From Bacillota bacterium (GTDB taxonomy: Bacteria; Bacillota; Clostridia; Lachnospirales; Lachnospiraceae): a stretch of 64,000 nt of DNA. Below, piece by piece: positions 42,837 to 51,317 of the stretch. The DNA is taken from positions 1 through 64,000 of the forward strand of contig JAEYOY010000030.1 in the NCBI GenBank assembly GCA_023411215.1. The letters run 5' to 3'. The position numbers were made by a program, and so were the translations under genes. Within the stretch, counting starts at the first letter, position 1. The number at the start of each line of letters is the position of its first letter. The notes under the pieces were generated by a model. It worked only from the letters and a program-made list of their open reading frames with translations. It was not told the DNA's origin and did no database searches.

Positions 42837-45800
42837 ATGAATAATGTAAAAAGAATTTATGTAGAAAAGAAACCCCAGTATGCTGTAAGAGCAATGGAAT
42901 TACAGACTGAGCTTCGCAGCTATTTGGGAATGAACGGCATAGATGAAGTAAGGGTCTTAATTCGCTATGATATAGAGAATATTAGTGATGAGACCTATAA
43001 GAAAGCATTGGGTACGGTCTTTTCGGAGCCGCCTCTGGATCAGCTGTATGAGGAGAAGTTTGAGGCTAATGAAAAGGATCTCTTCTTTACCGTAGAGTAT
43101 CTTCCCGGACAATTTGATCAGAGAGCGGATTCTGCAGAACAGTGTGTTAAGCTTCTCGATGAAAAGGAGGAGCCGGTTATTCGGTCCGCTACCACTTATA
43201 TCCTGGGTGGTAATATCACCGAAGACGAGTTCGAACGTATTAAAAGCTATTGTATCAACCCGGTGGATTCCCGCGAGGCAGAAGAGACGAAGCCTAAGAC
43301 TCTGGTGACTGAATTTGAGGAGCCAGAAGAGGTATTAATCCTAGAGAGATTTACCGAGCTTTCAGAAGAAGAATTGAAAGAACTTTATGAATCCTTGAAT
43401 TTAGCTATGACAATTGAGGATTTTAAGCATATTCAGAATTATTTTACGGCAGAAGAGAAACGTGACCCGGCTATGACAGAGATCAGGGTGCTGGATACCT
43501 ATTGGTCAGATCACTGTCGCCATACCACCTTCTTAACGGAACTTAAGGATATACAGATAGAAGATGGTTATTATACACAGCCACTTAAGGCAGCTTATCA
43601 GAGCTATCTGAGCGAGAGGGAGAAACTATACGCCGGAAGAGATGATAAATATGTCTCTCTGATGGATATTGCTTTGCTTGCCATGAAGAAGCTAAAGGCA
43701 GATGGAAAGCTGACGGATATGGAGGAATCAGATGAGATTAATGCCTGTTCCATTATCGTACCGGTGGTGATTGACGGTAAGACGGAGGAGTGGCTGGTGT
43801 TCTTTAAGAATGAGACTCATAACCATCCCACTGAGATAGAGCCCTTCGGTGGCGCAGCTACCTGTCTGGGAGGTGCAATCCGTGACCCTTTATCGGGAAG
43901 AGGCTATGTATATCAGGCTATGCGTGTTACCGGTGCGGCTGATCCAACCATTTCGGTAAAAGATACCTTAAAGGGTAAACTGGCTCAAAGAAAGATCTGT
44001 ACCGGTGCTGCCGCAGGTTACAGCTCCTATGGTAATCAGATCGGACTTGCTACAGGTTTGGTTGATGAGGTATATCATCCGAACTATGTGGCTAAGAGAT
44101 TGGAGATTGGTGCAGTAATGGGTGCGGCGCCAAGAAAGAATGTTATCCGTGAGAATTCGGACCCCGGGGATGTAATCATTCTGATGGGAGGAAGAACCGG
44201 ACGTGATGGTTGCGGAGGTGCAACCGGATCCTCCAAGAGCCATACAACAGAATCAATTGCTACCTGCGGCGCTGAGGTTCAGAAAGGGAATGCACCTACC
44301 GAGCGTAAGCTTCAGAGACTGTTCCGCAGAGAAGAGGTAAGCTGTTTAATAAAGAAGTGTAATGATTTTGGTGCCGGTGGAGTATCCGTTGCAATCGGTG
44401 AGCTGGCAGCAGGACTTCGTATTGATCTTGATCAGGTTCCAAAGAAATATGCTGGCTTAGACGGTACCGAATTGGCAATATCCGAATCCCAGGAGAGAAT
44501 GGCAATTGTCGTAGATCCGAAGGATGTAGACAGAATGCTGAAGTTTGCAGAGGAGGAGAATCTGGAAGCAGTCGTCGTTGCGAGAGTTACCGAATCGCCA
44601 AGGCTGGTCATGAACTGGAGAGGGAAGGAGATTGTAAATATCTCCAGAGCCTTTCTGGATACCAACGGTGCTCACCAGGAGGCAAGTGCTTATGTAAGTG
44701 TGCCTTGCAGGGAAGATAGTTACCTGGAGAAGGGGTCGATAGATTTTAATAAGGATATAAAGGATATCTGGCTTGGCAACCTTTCATCGTTAAATGTCTG
44801 CTCCAAGAAGGGCTTAGTTGAGATGTTCGACAGCTCCATCGGTGCAGGAACCGTAACGATGCCTTATGGCGGCAAGTATCAGCTATCTCCAATTCAGACG
44901 ATGACAGCGAAGCTTCCTGTACTTAATGGAAGCTGTGACACCGTATCTATGATGAGCTATGGCTTTGACCCGTACCTGTCCAGCTGGTCACCGTTTCACG
45001 GTTCTGTCTATGCAGTTTTATCCTCTGTTGCTAAGATAGTGGCGGCAGGCGGTGATCATACAAAGATCCGTTTTACCTTCCAGGAGTTCTTCCGTAAGCT
45101 GGGAAATGACCCGAAAAGATGGGGAGAACCGCTGGTAGCATTGCTAGGTGCCTATGACGCACAAGTGAAGCTAGGGCTTCCTTCTATCGGTGGAAAGGAT
45201 AGTATGTCAGGCAGCTTCAATAATATTGATGTTCCACCGACTCTGGTATCCTTTGCCGTTGATATTGCAACAACTGCTGATATCATTACTACAGAGCTAA
45301 AAAGACCGGGGAATGTGCTGGTGAAGTTCGGTATCAGGAAGGATGAGTACGAACTTCCGGATTATATACAGGTGACAGCGCTTTATGCCACACTTACCAA
45401 GCTGATGAGAGCCGGCAAAGTACTTTCTGCTTATGCTGTGGGTTATGGCGGTATTGCGGAAGCAGTCAGTAAGATGGCCTTTGGAAATAAGCTGGGTGTA
45501 AAACTAGAAGATAGTCTTACCAAGAAAGAGCTGTTCCTTCCTGCTTATGGAGATATACTTACAGAATTATCGGTTGATGATGTGAATACGCTAAGAGATT
45601 ACGGTTTTATTGAGGGTGAATATAAAGTAATCGGAGCGATTACTGAGGACAGCGAATTCAGTCTGAATAATACGACGATTACGATGGAAGAAGCACTGTC
45701 TGCATGGACGAATACCTTAGAGAGGGTATATCCTACTAACTCCAAGGTAGAGGAGCAGCAGCTTAAGACAAAGCTGTATGATTCAAAAAAGATCTATGTA

Positions 45801-46616
45801 TCTCAAAATAAGATAGCAAAACCGAAGGTCTTTATTCCGGTATTCCCTGGTACAAATTGTGAGTATGATTCACTACGGGCATTTGAACTAGCTGGAGCAC
45901 AAGTGGAGACCATTGTATTCAAGAATTTGTCGGCGGATAACATTCGGGAATCTGTGGGGGCCTTTGCAGAGGGAATTCAGGGGGCGCAGATTCTGATGTT
46001 CCCCGGTGGCTTCTCTGCCGGGGATGAACCCGACGGTTCCGGCAAGTTTATAGCAACAGCCTTCCGGAACGAGAAGATTAAGGATGCCGTAAGTGATTTA
46101 CTAAATGTGCGTGATGGATTAGTACTAGGTATCTGTAATGGTTTCCAGGCTCTCATTAAATTGGGCTTGGTACCTTACGGTGAGATTACGCCTTTGAGGG
46201 AGGATACTCCGACTCTGGCGATGAATCGCATCGGACGTCACATCTCTAAATCGGTATACACAAAAGTAGTTACCAACAAATCACCATGGTTAATGAGAGC
46301 TGAGCTTGGCGGAGTATATTCTATCCCGGCGTCCCACGGAGAAGGTAGATTCGTAGCAAGCGAGGAGTGGATAAAGAGATTGTTTGAGAATGGTCAGGTT
46401 GCCACTCAATACGTGGATTTAATGGGCAATCCGACGATGGAGGAAGATTATAATCCCAATGGATCCTATTATGCAATCGAAGGTATCACTAGCCCGGACG
46501 GCAGGGTGCTTGGCAAGATGGCGCATTCAGAACGTCGCGGATCTGGAGTCGCAATTAATATTACAGGTAATCAGAATCAATTTATCTTTGAATCCGGTGT
46601 GTCATATTTTAAGTAG
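42837..46616 (+). CDS. purL: Phosphoribosylformylglycinamidine synthase, single-chain
   Basis: 1259 residues, the fused large form of FGAM synthase, the fourth step of de novo purine synthesis, which transfers glutamine nitrogen to FGAR. YWSDHCRHTTF and KNETHNHPTEIEPFGGAATC are hallmark catalytic segments. The C-terminal glutaminase carries VFPGTNCEYDS and LGICNGFQALIKLG with the nucleophile Cys near 1100, and PASHGEGRF supplies the catalytic His region. ATG 42837 has ATGGAG 6 bases upstream; the in-frame upstream start at 42789 is unsupported. Not adjacent to other pur genes, so it is transcribed alone. Confidence 0.97.
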   Translation: MNNVKRIYVEKKPQYAVRAMELQTELRSYLGMNGIDEVRVLIRYDIENISDETYKKALGTVFSEPPLDQLYEEKFEANEKDLFFTVEYLPGQFDQRADSAEQCVKLLDEKEEPVIRSATTYILGGNITEDEFERIKSYCINPVDSREAEETKPKTLVTEFEEPEEVLILERFTELSEEELKELYESLNLAMTIEDFKHIQNYFTAEEKRDPAMTEIRVLDTYWSDHCRHTTFLTELKDIQIEDGYYTQPLKAAYQSYLSEREKLYAGRDDKYVSLMDIALLAMKKLKADGKLTDMEESDEINACSIIVPVVIDGKTEEWLVFFKNETHNHPTEIEPFGGAATCLGGAIRDPLSGRGYVYQAMRVTGAADPTISVKDTLKGKLAQRKICTGAAAGYSSYGNQIGLATGLVDEVYHPNYVAKRLEIGAVMGAAPRKNVIRENSDPGDVIILMGGRTGRDGCGGATGSSKSHTTESIATCGAEVQKGNAPTERKLQRLFRREEVSCLIKKCNDFGAGGVSVAIGELAAGLRIDLDQVPKKYAGLDGTELAISESQERMAIVVDPKDVDRMLKFAEEENLEAVVVARVTESPRLVMNWRGKEIVNISRAFLDTNGAHQEASAYVSVPCREDSYLEKGSIDFNKDIKDIWLGNLSSLNVCSKKGLVEMFDSSIGAGTVTMPYGGKYQLSPIQTMTAKLPVLNGSCDTVSMMSYGFDPYLSSWSPFHGSVYAVLSSVAKIVAAGGDHTKIRFTFQEFFRKLGNDPKRWGEPLVALLGAYDAQVKLGLPSIGGKDSMSGSFNNIDVPPTLVSFAVDIATTADIITTELKRPGNVLVKFGIRKDEYELPDYIQVTALYATLTKLMRAGKVLSAYAVGYGGIAEAVSKMAFGNKLGVKLEDSLTKKELFLPAYGDILTELSVDDVNTLRDYGFIEGEYKVIGAITEDSEFSLNNTTITMEEALSAWTNTLERVYPTNSKVEEQQLKTKLYDSKKIYVSQNKIAKPKVFIPVFPGTNCEYDSLRAFELAGAQVETIVFKNLSADNIRESVGAFAEGIQGAQILMFPGGFSAGDEPDGSGKFIATAFRNEKIKDAVSDLLNVRDGLVLGICNGFQALIKLGLVPYGEITPLREDTPTLAMNRIGRHISKSVYTKVVTNKSPWLMRAELGGVYSIPASHGEGRFVASEEWIKRLFENGQVATQYVDLMGNPTMEEDYNPNGSYYAIEGITSPDGRVLGKMAHSERRGSGVAINITGNQNQFIFESGVSYFK

Positions 46617-46695
46617 TATATCATTGTTTATGTCAGTAGCAGTAATTAGATATCACCATCTAGTATCGTGCTAATTCTTCTCTTCATATTGTGAT

Positions 46696-46740
46696 ATGAA
46701 AAGGGAGTTGAAAGTGGTAGGCTTTCAACTCCCTTTTCAT
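46696..46740. terminator. Bidirectional terminator between purL and ligD
   Basis: A perfect 19-base inverted repeat (46696-46714 and 46722-46740, arms ATGAAAAGGGAGTTGAAAG and its complement) with a 7-base loop, rich in A at one end and T at the other. Confidence 0.9.
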
Positions 46741-46821
46741 GTGTGAGAATCAATGTGAGTAATACGAATACTCATACGATACAAAGAGCATGCTTTCTAT
46801 CGTTTGTAAATAGAGAACGTC

Positions 46822-47748
46822 CTATGAGTTAATCTGACAATCATAGGTACTTTTATCCTCACGGAAGCCTTTGAACACCGGTTGTCTAAGTGAACCTTTG
46901 TCATTGGGCATATATTGTACCACACAGACCAGTTCAGGCCTAAGCCATATTGCATTCTCATTGCCGGGAGGTGTGATTTGGAAGGGAGATTGTTCTATGG
47001 TTTCCAGCTTTTTGAGATCACCGTACTTTACTCCGAAGGTAACATGTCCCTTATAGACTAGTTCAAAACCGCTATACTGTCCGAGAATAACACTTGTAAT
47101 ACCATTCTCCTTTAGGATATAACCGCATACCACAAAATCTTCATCCGCTAGGAATTTGAATTTAATCCATTCTTTGGTACGTTTATCAAGATAATATTTG
47201 CTGTTACTTTTCTTGGCTACGACACCCTCAAGCTCCTGTTGCTTAGCCAGATCGAAAAGTTCTATTCCTTTCTCCGGTATATATCTGCTAATTGCAAGCT
47301 TAGGGTCTTCGTTGACCGTCTCGGACAGATGAACTTTGCGCTCCAATAGCGGAAGAGCCAGAAGCGATTTATCCATTCGATAAAGGATATCATAGGCAAC
47401 AAAGCAAGCAGGGTAATTTTCGCTGGATAGCATAAGCTTGAATTTGTTGGAGGTTAACGTCCTTTTCTGAAGCTCGAAGAAATCAGGGACACCATTTCGA
47501 AGAATAACAAGTTCTCCGTCCAGAATACAGCGCTCCTTAGCAAAGTGATGGAGATTACTCAGTTCAGGAACCTTAGGCAATAAGCGATCATTCCGTTTAT
47601 TGCGGAGCTCGGTTGTAGAATCAAGATATGCAATACAACGAATTCCATCCAGCTTAAGCTCGTAGATCCAGTCAGGGTCATTGAATGGAGCCTTCATTTC
47701 GGAAATAAGCATTGGTTTAATATTCTTTTCTTCAAACAGATCCATCAT
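46822..47748 (-). CDS. ligD: ATP-dependent DNA ligase of NHEJ, ligase domain only
   Basis: 308 residues. The adenylation motif is ELKLDGIRCI with the nucleophilic Lys. Further nucleotidyltransferase motifs are LDGELVIL, CFVAYDILY, LEGVVAKKSNSKY and EWIKFKF, followed by an OB-fold C-terminus. The polymerase and 3'-phosphoesterase domains found in long LigD proteins are absent. ATGA overlap with the Ku stop codon and a weak ribosome-binding site imply coupled translation. Ku and this ligase would repair double-strand breaks by end joining, probably in spores or germinating cells. Confidence 0.94.
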   Translation of the reverse strand: MMDLFEEKNIKPMLISEMKAPFNDPDWIYELKLDGIRCIAYLDSTTELRNKRNDRLLPKVPELSNLHHFAKERCILDGELVILRNGVPDFFELQKRTLTSNKFKLMLSSENYPACFVAYDILYRMDKSLLALPLLERKVHLSETVNEDPKLAISRYIPEKGIELFDLAKQQELEGVVAKKSNSKYYLDKRTKEWIKFKFLADEDFVVCGYILKENGITSVILGQYSGFELVYKGHVTFGVKYGDLKKLETIEQSPFQITPPGNENAIWLRPELVCVVQYMPNDKGSLRQPVFKGFREDKSTYDCQINS

Positions 47749-48551
47749 GCCATACCACTCAGTTGTTGATTGGAGGTCTGATTACTTTGCCCGTTCTGGG
47801 ACATGGCAAGAGACTTCTGCAGTGCCTCCATAAGATCGATGACGTTATTTGGAACGCTGTTGTCAACCGCTACGATATCCTCCCCGTGTATCTTCTGAAG
47901 GATAGCATCTCGGAGGCGTTCCTGATATTCATCCTTGTACCCCGCAGCATCAAAAGGACCGGTCATGGAGTTGATCAAACTCTTTGCCATCGTTATCTCG
48001 GCATCGCTTATCTGGGGAGCTGCAATCTGCTTGGGTATCGCTACAATTTCATCCTGATAGAAGAGTGTCTTCGCAATTATTCCCTCTATAGTCGGATATA
48101 ATACGATCAGGTTCTCCTTTGTACCAATGACCGTTTTGGCCAGCGCAACCTTTTGTTCCTGCAACATTGACGAGCGGAGCAGTTCAAAGGCCTTCTCGGC
48201 CCCAGTCTCCGGAAGGGTATAATAATTTCGCTCATAATAGATTTGGTCGATTTCGGATAGGTTGACAAATTGTATGATATGAATGGTCTTATCTTTTTTT
48301 GTCTTTATCTTCTCCAGTTCCTCTTCGGTCATGATAACATACTTATCTGGTTCATATTCATAACCTTTAATGATTTCTTCCGTATGAACCTCCTTGTTGC
48401 AGCTGGGGCAATATTTTTTATATTTCACTCGTTCTTTCGTATCTTTGCATAATTGATTGAATTTTACATCATTATCTCTGGTTGTGGTGTACAAACCCAC
48501 CGGAATATATAGTAGTCCAAGGGAAATCGCTCCTTTATGAGATACGCCCAT
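47745..48551 (-). CDS. ku: Ku DNA end-binding protein
   Basis: 268 residues of the bacterial Ku family, a homodimeric ring that binds double-strand ends and recruits LigD. The opening SHKGAISLGLLYIPVGLY matches the usual KGAISFGLVNIPV start. The central CPSCNKEVHTEEIIKGYEY and the bridge region follow. The C-terminus is short and rich in Gln, Asn and Ser. AAAGGTGG lies 9 bases upstream of the ATG. A forespore-type promoter candidate precedes it. Confidence 0.95.
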   Translation of the reverse strand: MGVSHKGAISLGLLYIPVGLYTTTRDNDVKFNQLCKDTKERVKYKKYCPSCNKEVHTEEIIKGYEYEPDKYVIMTEEELEKIKTKKDKTIHIIQFVNLSEIDQIYYERNYYTLPETGAEKAFELLRSSMLQEQKVALAKTVIGTKENLIVLYPTIEGIIAKTLFYQDEIVAIPKQIAAPQISDAEITMAKSLINSMTGPFDAAGYKDEYQERLRDAILQKIHGEDIVAVDNSVPNNVIDLMEALQKSLAMSQNGQSNQTSNQQLSGMA

Positions 48552-48578
48552 AATTTTATACCACCTTTCAATTTTTTA

Positions 48579-48608
48579 TAGTATGTGGATAACCTACACC
48601 AAAAATTC
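48579..48608 (-). promoter_or_regulatory. Candidate sigma-G-type promoter of ku-ligD
   Basis: On the minus strand GAATT (48604-48608), 18 bases, CATACTA (48579-48585). CATnnTA matches the -10 element of forespore sigma factors F and G; the -35 is one base off GAATA. A vegetative alternative, TTGACT with a poor -10, lies further upstream. Confidence 0.4.
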
Positions 48609-48675
48609 TTACATATCCATCGAAAAAATGCAGTCAACCGGCATCAATCTTAAACCGGAGGGTGGGTTTTTCTAC

Positions 48676-48710
48676 AAAAAAGAACCCTCGAGCTAGAGCG
48701 AGGGTCCTTT
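48676..48710 (-). terminator. Terminator of the ECF sigma operon
   Basis: GGACCCTCG and CGAGGGTTC (minus-strand reading) form the stem, followed by six T. It lies 26 bases after the last gene of the operon. Confidence 0.85.
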
Positions 48711-48735
48711 ATCAAATGTGGGAGTAGTTGGTTGC

Positions 48736-49041
48736 TTAATAGATTGTAATGTTGTTGTATGCAAGATTCATGCAATAGTCGATTACTGCCATTCCCATTG
48801 CAAAGAAGGATAGAACAAGGATCAAGCCAAAAGCAGTTTTGTCATAGATCAGTTTTTCTCCCTGCTGCTTGAAGTTTGCAATCAAGATCTCGCCGCCTAA
48901 GGAAATAAAAATGGTAGGCCAAAGCTTAAATATCAGATCATAGGTGATACCTAAATTAAATATTCGAAGCAGAAATAATACACCGAAGATAATCAGCATA
49001 CCACCTAAGGTAAAGGTGCCGACTCTGTGTGTCTTAGTCAT
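48736..49041 (-). CDS. Small membrane protein, DUF5668/LiaF-like
   Basis: 101 residues with three hydrophobic segments (about 11-27, 36-52 and 70-92). GTFTLGGMLIIFGVLFLL then DLIFKLWPTIFISLGGEIL resembles the membrane domain shared by LiaI/LiaF-like and DUF5668 proteins, which act in envelope-stress systems. Its start overlaps the upstream stop as TAATG. Last gene of the ECF sigma operon. The role in sensing envelope state is inferred from context. Confidence 0.78.
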   Translation of the reverse strand: MTKTHRVGTFTLGGMLIIFGVLFLLRIFNLGITYDLIFKLWPTIFISLGGEILIANFKQQGEKLIYDKTAFGLILVLSFFAMGMAVIDYCMNLAYNNITIY

Positions 49042-49601
49042 TATAATAAACCTCCTTTGTCTTCCAGAAAATTCTCCTTCTCAGCTGCATCCAGATCCTG
49101 TTTCTTGCCACGGATCAGATAGATACCAAAGGCGATGATGGCACAGGCTACGAATAACTGAGGTACTAAGCGTCCAAAGCGATATAGAACGCTGTACACT
49201 AAGTCAGGCACAACTTCATTGATAATATCGATAAAGTTATTCCATAAAATGCTGGCACCAATCACGATTAGTGCGATTGCTATAACGTTACGGTATTTTC
49301 CCTGGATGAGCTGTGCTTTCTCTTTGGCATACTCTGGAAGAAGAATGAAATTATCTTCTATGGCATAGAACTCATCGTCCGGTGTAGAACGGAGATTGTG
49401 GGTGTCAAAGAAAGCAAAGAACCATATAATTGGCATAAAAAACATTAAGGGGCCAAGTCCTAACCAGGTGGATAGGAAGATGGTAAAGAAGAAATATGCC
49501 ATTAGGCTACTACCGCGTTTCATAAATCCCATATACATCTGACCGGCGCCCGGTAGCAGAGAAAAACAAAAAGTTAAAAAACCACTCTTCTTTCTAATCA
49601 T
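49041..49601 (-). CDS. Membrane protein of the ECF sigma operon
   Basis: 186 residues. The opening (FCFSLLPGAGQMYMGFMKRG) resembles the Gly-rich turn of TM2-like proteins, followed by a strongly hydrophobic helix pair (about 32-68), a hydrophilic loop and two more helices near 102-122 and 145-165. The C-terminal tail is acidic. It overlaps the anti-sigma gene by 8 bases. Its role is unknown; it may help the anti-sigma factor sense the membrane. Confidence 0.72.
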   Translation of the reverse strand: MIRKKSGFLTFCFSLLPGAGQMYMGFMKRGSSLMAYFFFTIFLSTWLGLGPLMFFMPIIWFFAFFDTHNLRSTPDDEFYAIEDNFILLPEYAKEKAQLIQGKYRNVIAIALIVIGASILWNNFIDIINEVVPDLVYSVLYRFGRLVPQLFVACAIIAFGIYLIRGKKQDLDAAEKENFLEDKGGLL

Positions 49602-50088
49602 GATCAGTTACCTCCATTTTGATGATGTTATTGGAGAAGTCCAATATATTCCTGCTAAAGTTATTCATATTATCCCTTATGGTATCTGTTAAGGAAACAT
49701 TGACTTCTGCTTTGCTTATTTTAATATTTGTGAATCTCTCTGCATCAGAGAGATTAGTCTGGAAATTCATGCCGAGTATCAATAATGCGATTGCAGCAAT
49801 CGCAGCAGTGCCAACCTTTAAGCTGTAGAGCAGGAGTTGTATCCGCTTCGAGGCTTCCCTCGATTTGATGGCTATCTGTATCTCGGGGCGTTTGGTTGCC
49901 TTTAATATATTTTCCTTCATATCCCTTGGTGCAGGGATGATATCCGCTGTCATAAAAGCCGCCAGTTGATCAGAACAATGATTACAGGAGCAAATATGTT
50001 CTAAAAAAGTTTGTTTTTCATCCATGGTCATGGTCTCTTGCTCGAAAGCGATTAACTCGTCTGTCGTCACATGTGGCTTATTGTTCAT
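49594..50088 (-). CDS. Anti-sigma factor with zinc-finger motif
   Basis: 164 residues. The N-terminal cytoplasmic part carries EHICSCNHC, matching the H-x3-C-x2-C zinc motif of zf-HC2 anti-sigma domains. One transmembrane helix (about 88-107) follows, then a 55-residue external part ending FSNNIIKMEVTDHD. The start overlaps the sigma gene by 11 bases. It should hold the sigma factor inactive until an envelope signal releases it. Confidence 0.88.
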   Translation of the reverse strand: MNNKPHVTTDELIAFEQETMTMDEKQTFLEHICSCNHCSDQLAAFMTADIIPAPRDMKENILKATKRPEIQIAIKSREASKRIQLLLYSLKVGTAAIAAIALLILGMNFQTNLSDAERFTNIKISKAEVNVSLTDTIRDNMNNFSRNILDFSNNIIKMEVTDHD

Positions 50089-50596
50089 TAATAATTGCCC
50101 CCTTTCGATAGGTTTTCTGTAACATTGCCCGTGCCCGGTAGATCTGGGTCTGGACTGTCTTCAGATTCTTACCGGTCTTTTCTGCAATCTCGGCAGCAGA
50201 AAGCTCCCGGTAAAAATAATCAAATGCTATTTCTCGATATGGTGATTTTAAGTTGTTACATCGTTCGGATAATTGCTTCTTTACCTCCAGCTCAAGGACA
50301 TTCTCTTCGGGTGAAGGCTCCTTGTCTTTCTGAGCGAGGAAGTATTCATCCTCGGTAGGTATACTATGTCGCTCTGCCCGCTTTATGAAATCAAGGCATT
50401 TGTTAGTGGCAATACGGCAAAGCCAGGCTTTTTCATACTGTCTGTCGAAGGTTGGTAGATGCTTATAGGCGGAAAGAAAGGTTTCTTGGGCAAGATCCTC
50501 AGCTTCAAAATAATCTTTTACGATTTTGTAACAGATAGAGAATATTAAATTTTGATAGGTATCAATCAAATACTCATAATACTTCTCGGTACTAAT
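50078..50596 (-). CDS. ECF-type RNA polymerase sigma factor, probable AUU start
   Basis: Region 2 is recognised from LIFSICYKIVKDYFEAEDLA and QETFLSAYKHLPTF; region 4 is IAFDYFYRELSAAEIAEKTG then LKTVQTQIYRARAML. The nearest usual start, TTG 50569, has no ribosome-binding site and cuts off the first helix. Upstream codons in the same frame encode STEKYYEYLIDTYQ, the normal start of this family. GGGAGG (minus strand, 50605-50610) lies 8 bases before ATT 50594-50596; no ATG or GTG occurs before the in-frame TGA at 50612. The start is therefore placed at the ATT, giving 172 residues. First gene of a four-gene overlapping operon. Confidence 0.82.
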   Translation of the reverse strand: MSTEKYYEYLIDTYQNLIFSICYKIVKDYFEAEDLAQETFLSAYKHLPTFDRQYEKAWLCRIATNKCLDFIKRAERHSIPTEDEYFLAQKDKEPSPEENVLELEVKKQLSERCNNLKSPYREIAFDYFYRELSAAEIAEKTGKNLKTVQTQIYRARAMLQKTYRKGAIINEQ

Positions 50597-50671
50597 TATT
50601 TCCGCCTCCCTTCACCCTTCGATTATAATAACGAGTGTCGAACTGAAATGTCTTCAATTCTATAGATATTT

Positions 50672-50794
50672 TTATACCAATTTAGCCATTTGGCCTCTAC
50701 CACCCTTACCAATGAAGGTTACCACTTGATTAAATAAGGTTAAGGATAGAATAAATAAAATTGCGATGATAATAAACTTGAATACTTTCTTCAT
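50672..50794 (-). CDS. 40-residue single-span membrane peptide
   Basis: ATG (50794) preceded by GGAGGG 4 bases upstream opens a 40-codon frame. It encodes MKKVFKFIIIAILFILSLTL, then a loop with GKGGRG and the end QMAKLV. The N-terminus is basic and followed by one long hydrophobic helix, giving a small membrane protein or signal-anchor peptide. It lies 75 bases upstream of the ECF sigma gene on the same strand, with a TATAAT box between (50622-50627). No family recognised. Confidence 0.6.
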   Translation of the reverse strand: MKKVFKFIIIAILFILSLTLFNQVVTFIGKGGRGQMAKLV

Positions 50795-51084
50795 AAGTCC
50801 CTCCTACGATAGATTGCACGCCTCACGCACTTTCAATTGTCATGAAATAGAATTCCATAGACGGCATTACTGATCACTACAAGTTTGGGTTGCCCATTTT
50901 GCCATTCAATTCATGAAAACGAGGGAGATGAAGAATTGTCTTCAACATTTTATAAAATCATTGTAACTAATCTGAATAGGGTCGATAATCCCATGGATTT
51001 CTTCGCTGATTTGGGTTGTTTACTTTTTAATGTTTCAAGCTGTATCATAATACATTATCGTTCTACATACAATATGGAGTTTGA
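50795..51084. other. Gap between divergent transcription units
   Basis: 290 bases between the membrane peptide gene and the micro-ORFs. A 67-codon frame at 50885-51088 has no ribosome-binding site and looks like noise. Nothing else was recognised. Confidence 0.4.
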
Positions 51085-51192
51085 TTGAAATCAATGAATA
51101 ATCTGAAAAGGTTAATTATCCATTCTTGTCTGAAATACTACGGAAGAAAGTTGAATTATGCCGAAGAATGTGCTAGATTCAAGGAGGTATGA
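51085..51192 (+). CDS. 35-residue micro-ORF upstream of M42 peptidase
   Basis: Starts at TTG 51085 with TGGAG 5 bases upstream, or at ATG 51094. It encodes a basic, helix-prone peptide containing LKYYGRKLNYAEECARFKE and ends in ATGA overlapping the ATG at 51189. The overlap and the resemblance to the next frame (RK-L-x-x-A ... ARF) argue for real translation. Function unknown; it could be a leader peptide. Confidence 0.4.
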   Translation: MKSMNNLKRLIIHSCLKYYGRKLNYAEECARFKEV

Positions 51193-51317
51193 ATGAGGAT
51201 TTTAGTTTCAATGCTTGGTTAAGATATAAGGAATACCAAAGGAAGGGCCTGGATTTGGCTTATGCCGCGAGATTTATCCTTGAGAGTCAAAATAATTACA
51301 CAAAAAGGAGATTAGAT

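Noticed and set aside
50885..51088. 67-codon plus-strand frame
   Set aside because: TTG start without a Shine-Dalgarno, no recognisable family, and AT-rich composition unlike neighbouring genes.
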